A DNA stretch of 64,000 nt. Origin: Ehretia macrophylla. Lineage: Eukaryota; Streptophyta; Magnoliopsida; Boraginales; Ehretiaceae. Each line of letters begins with the position of its first letter. Within the stretch, counting starts at the first letter, position 1. The stretch covers positions 30,039,853 through 30,103,852 of the forward strand of contig CM075773.1 in the NCBI GenBank assembly GCA_037974665.1, given 5' to 3'. Position numbers and translations under genes: made by a program. Under the pieces are notes generated by a model. That model ran no database searches, was not told the DNA's origin, and was given only the letters and a program-made list of their open reading frames with translations. This document shows positions 62,391 to 64,000 of the stretch, in pieces.

Positions 62391-64000
62391 TTGGTGCCCT
62401 CATCGTAGTGCTCTCGGAGAGCTTTCAAACGGTTTGCTGTGTGCCGCGTAACTCCTTACGGATCAAAAATTAAGGGCACCAGAGCGACGGCTACCTGGTC
62501 CCAAGCCCCACACCCTCGGTTTGTAGGCCCAGCCTCTATGTGAAGTGAAGTTGTCTTGCCTAAGGTACCGTGGGATTCAGTAATAGAAATGTGATAGATT
62601 AGATTGTCGTCCTTTTCGCGGCGCACGACGCACGATCCGGGACGGAAAAACTAAGCAAAAGAATAAAAGTGTCCCGAAACTGATGAAAACGTTTGATTTT
62701 GGGCTACGAAAATAGGCGCAACAGAGTAAGCTTGGTGCCCCCATCGTAGAGCTCTCGGAGAGCTTTCCAACGGAATACTGTGCGCCACGCAACTACTTAC
62801 AGATCAATAGTTATGGGCACCAGAGCGACGGATACCTAGTCTGAAGCCCCACGCCCTCTGTTTGTGGGCCTATGCTCTACGTGAATTGAAGTTGTCTTGC
62901 CCAAGGTGTCGTGTGACTCGGTAATAGAAATGTGATGGATTAGGTTGCCGTCCTTTTCGCTGCTCATGAGGTGCGATCCGGGACGGAAAAACAGCGAAAA
63001 AGAAGAAAAGTGTCCCAAAACTTATGAAAATGTTTGATTTTAGGCTCCCAAAACAAGCGTAACCGAGTAGGCTAGGTGTCCCAATCGTAGAGCTCTCAGA
63101 ATGCTTTCTAACGGTATGTTGTGCGCTGCATAACTCCTGACGAAGCAAAAATTATGGGCACCAGAGCGACGGATACCTGGTCACAAGCCCCACGCCCTCT
63201 GTTTGTAGGCCCAGCCTTTATGTGAAATGAAGTTGTCTTGCCCAAGGTGCCATCTGATTCAGTAATAGAAATGTGTTGGATTAGGTTGTCGTCCTTTTTC
63301 CGGCTCACGATGTACGAATTGGGACAGAAATATAGCGTAAAAGAAGAAAAGTGTCCTAAAACTTACGAAAATGTTCAATTTTCATTTCCAAAAATAGGCG
63401 CAGCCAAGCAGGCAAGGTGTCCCCATCGTAGAGTTCTCAGAGAGCTTTCCAACGGTACGCCGTGTGTTGCGTAACACCTTACGGATCAAAAGTTATAGGC
63501 GCCGGAGCGACGGATACCTGCTCACAAGCCCCCTGCCCTCTGTTTGCGGGCCAAGCCTCTACGTGAAGTGAAGTTGTCATGCCCAAGGTGCTGTGGGATT
63601 CGGTAATAGAAATGTGATGGATTAGGTTGTCGTCCTTTTTGCGGCTCACGACGTACGTTACGGAACGGAAAAAAATAGTGCAAAAGAAGAAAAATGTCCC
63701 AAAACTTATGAAAATGTTCAATTTTGGGCTTAGAAAACCATCGCAGCCGAGCAGGCTAGGTGCCCCTATCGTAGAGCTCTCAGAGAGCGTTCCAACGGTA
63801 TGTTGTGCGCCGGTTAACCCCTTAGGGATCAAAAGTTAACGCCACCGGAGCGCCGGATACCTGGTCACAAGCCCCACACCCACTGTCTGCGGGCCCAGCC
63901 TCTACGTGAAGTGAAGTTGTCTTGTGCAAAGTGCTGTGGGATTCGGTAATAGAAATGTGATGGATTAGGTTGGCGTCCTTTTCGCGGCTCACAACGTACG

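Larger units (their letters stand above)
33488..64000 (+). repeat. Right satellite array, ~341-bp monomer, ~89 copies
   Basis: Continuation of the left array in the same phase and orientation to the end of the window. Monomers carry the same landmarks (GGAGCGACGGATACCTGGTC, GAAGTTGTCTTGCCCAAGG, ATAGAAATGTGATGGATTAG, CACGACGTACGATCC, the AGCTCTC-GAGAGCT dyad). Many copies from about 34 to 49 kb have AGCAAGCTTGCT or AGCAAGCTTGG before the dyad, giving a recurrent HindIII site that is rarer on the left. Apart from the HORs, truncations and inversion listed separately I see no other sequence in it. No gene is supported. Confidence 0.97.

Noticed and set aside
33488-64000. CRISPR-like array of regularly spaced repeats
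   Set aside because: Repeats are contiguous ~341-bp monomers with no short repeat plus unique spacer pattern, in a eukaryotic context with no cas genes.
1-64000. CENP-B box or telomere repeats in the arrays
   Set aside because: No TTCG....A..CGGGA-type box and no TTTAGGG runs were seen.

Overview
The window looks like heterochromatin from a flowering-plant nuclear genome. It holds a tandem satellite with a repeat length of about 341 bp on both sides (1-11672 and 33488-64000), interrupted by a 21.8-kb composite of long-terminal-repeat (LTR) retrotransposon sequence (11673-33487). I found no protein-coding gene, tRNA, rRNA or CRISPR array. The plant assignment rests on an initiator-Met tRNA primer-binding site, a polypurine tract abutting LTRs of about 4 kb, nested retroelements, and a satellite whose variation is concentrated at CpG. 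I do not recognise the satellite family and cannot name the species.

Layout: (1) 1-11672, about 34 satellite monomers, all in one orientation, with a higher-order repeat (HOR) of six monomers (about 2.04 kb). (2) 11668-11672 and 33488-33492, a perfect 5-bp target-site duplication (GAAGT). Removing the insert and one GAAGT copy restores a monomer of exactly 341 bp. (3) 11673-15353, outer 5' LTR, missing its last ~140 bp. (4) 15354-19585, inner 5' LTR; 19586-22535, non-coding internal region A; 22536-26742, inner 3' LTR. (5) 26743-29694, non-coding internal region B; 29695-33487, complete outer 3' LTR. (6) 33488-64000, about 89 more monomers, with 6-mer and 5-mer HORs, several truncated monomers and one inverted monomer at 44841-45168.

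The best reading of the middle is two related non-autonomous elements, one nested in the 5' LTR of the other, followed by loss of one of two adjacent LTR tails. Both internal regions are about 2.95 kb, align along their length and carry no gag or pol frame. That fits a LARD-type (large retrotransposon derivative) family, probably mobilised in trans by a Ty3/Gypsy relative. The satellite has a conserved dyad, a CpG-rich block, and HOR structure of the kind seen in centromeric or other constitutive heterochromatin. Chromosomal position cannot be told from sequence alone.

The many 60-170 codon frames recurring every ~341 bp are by-products of the satellite, not genes. The most unusual items are the single inverted monomer with a breakpoint in a 12-bp palindrome, the mosaic HOR duplication at 35.8-39.0 kb, and the nested element whose outer LTR tail is missing.
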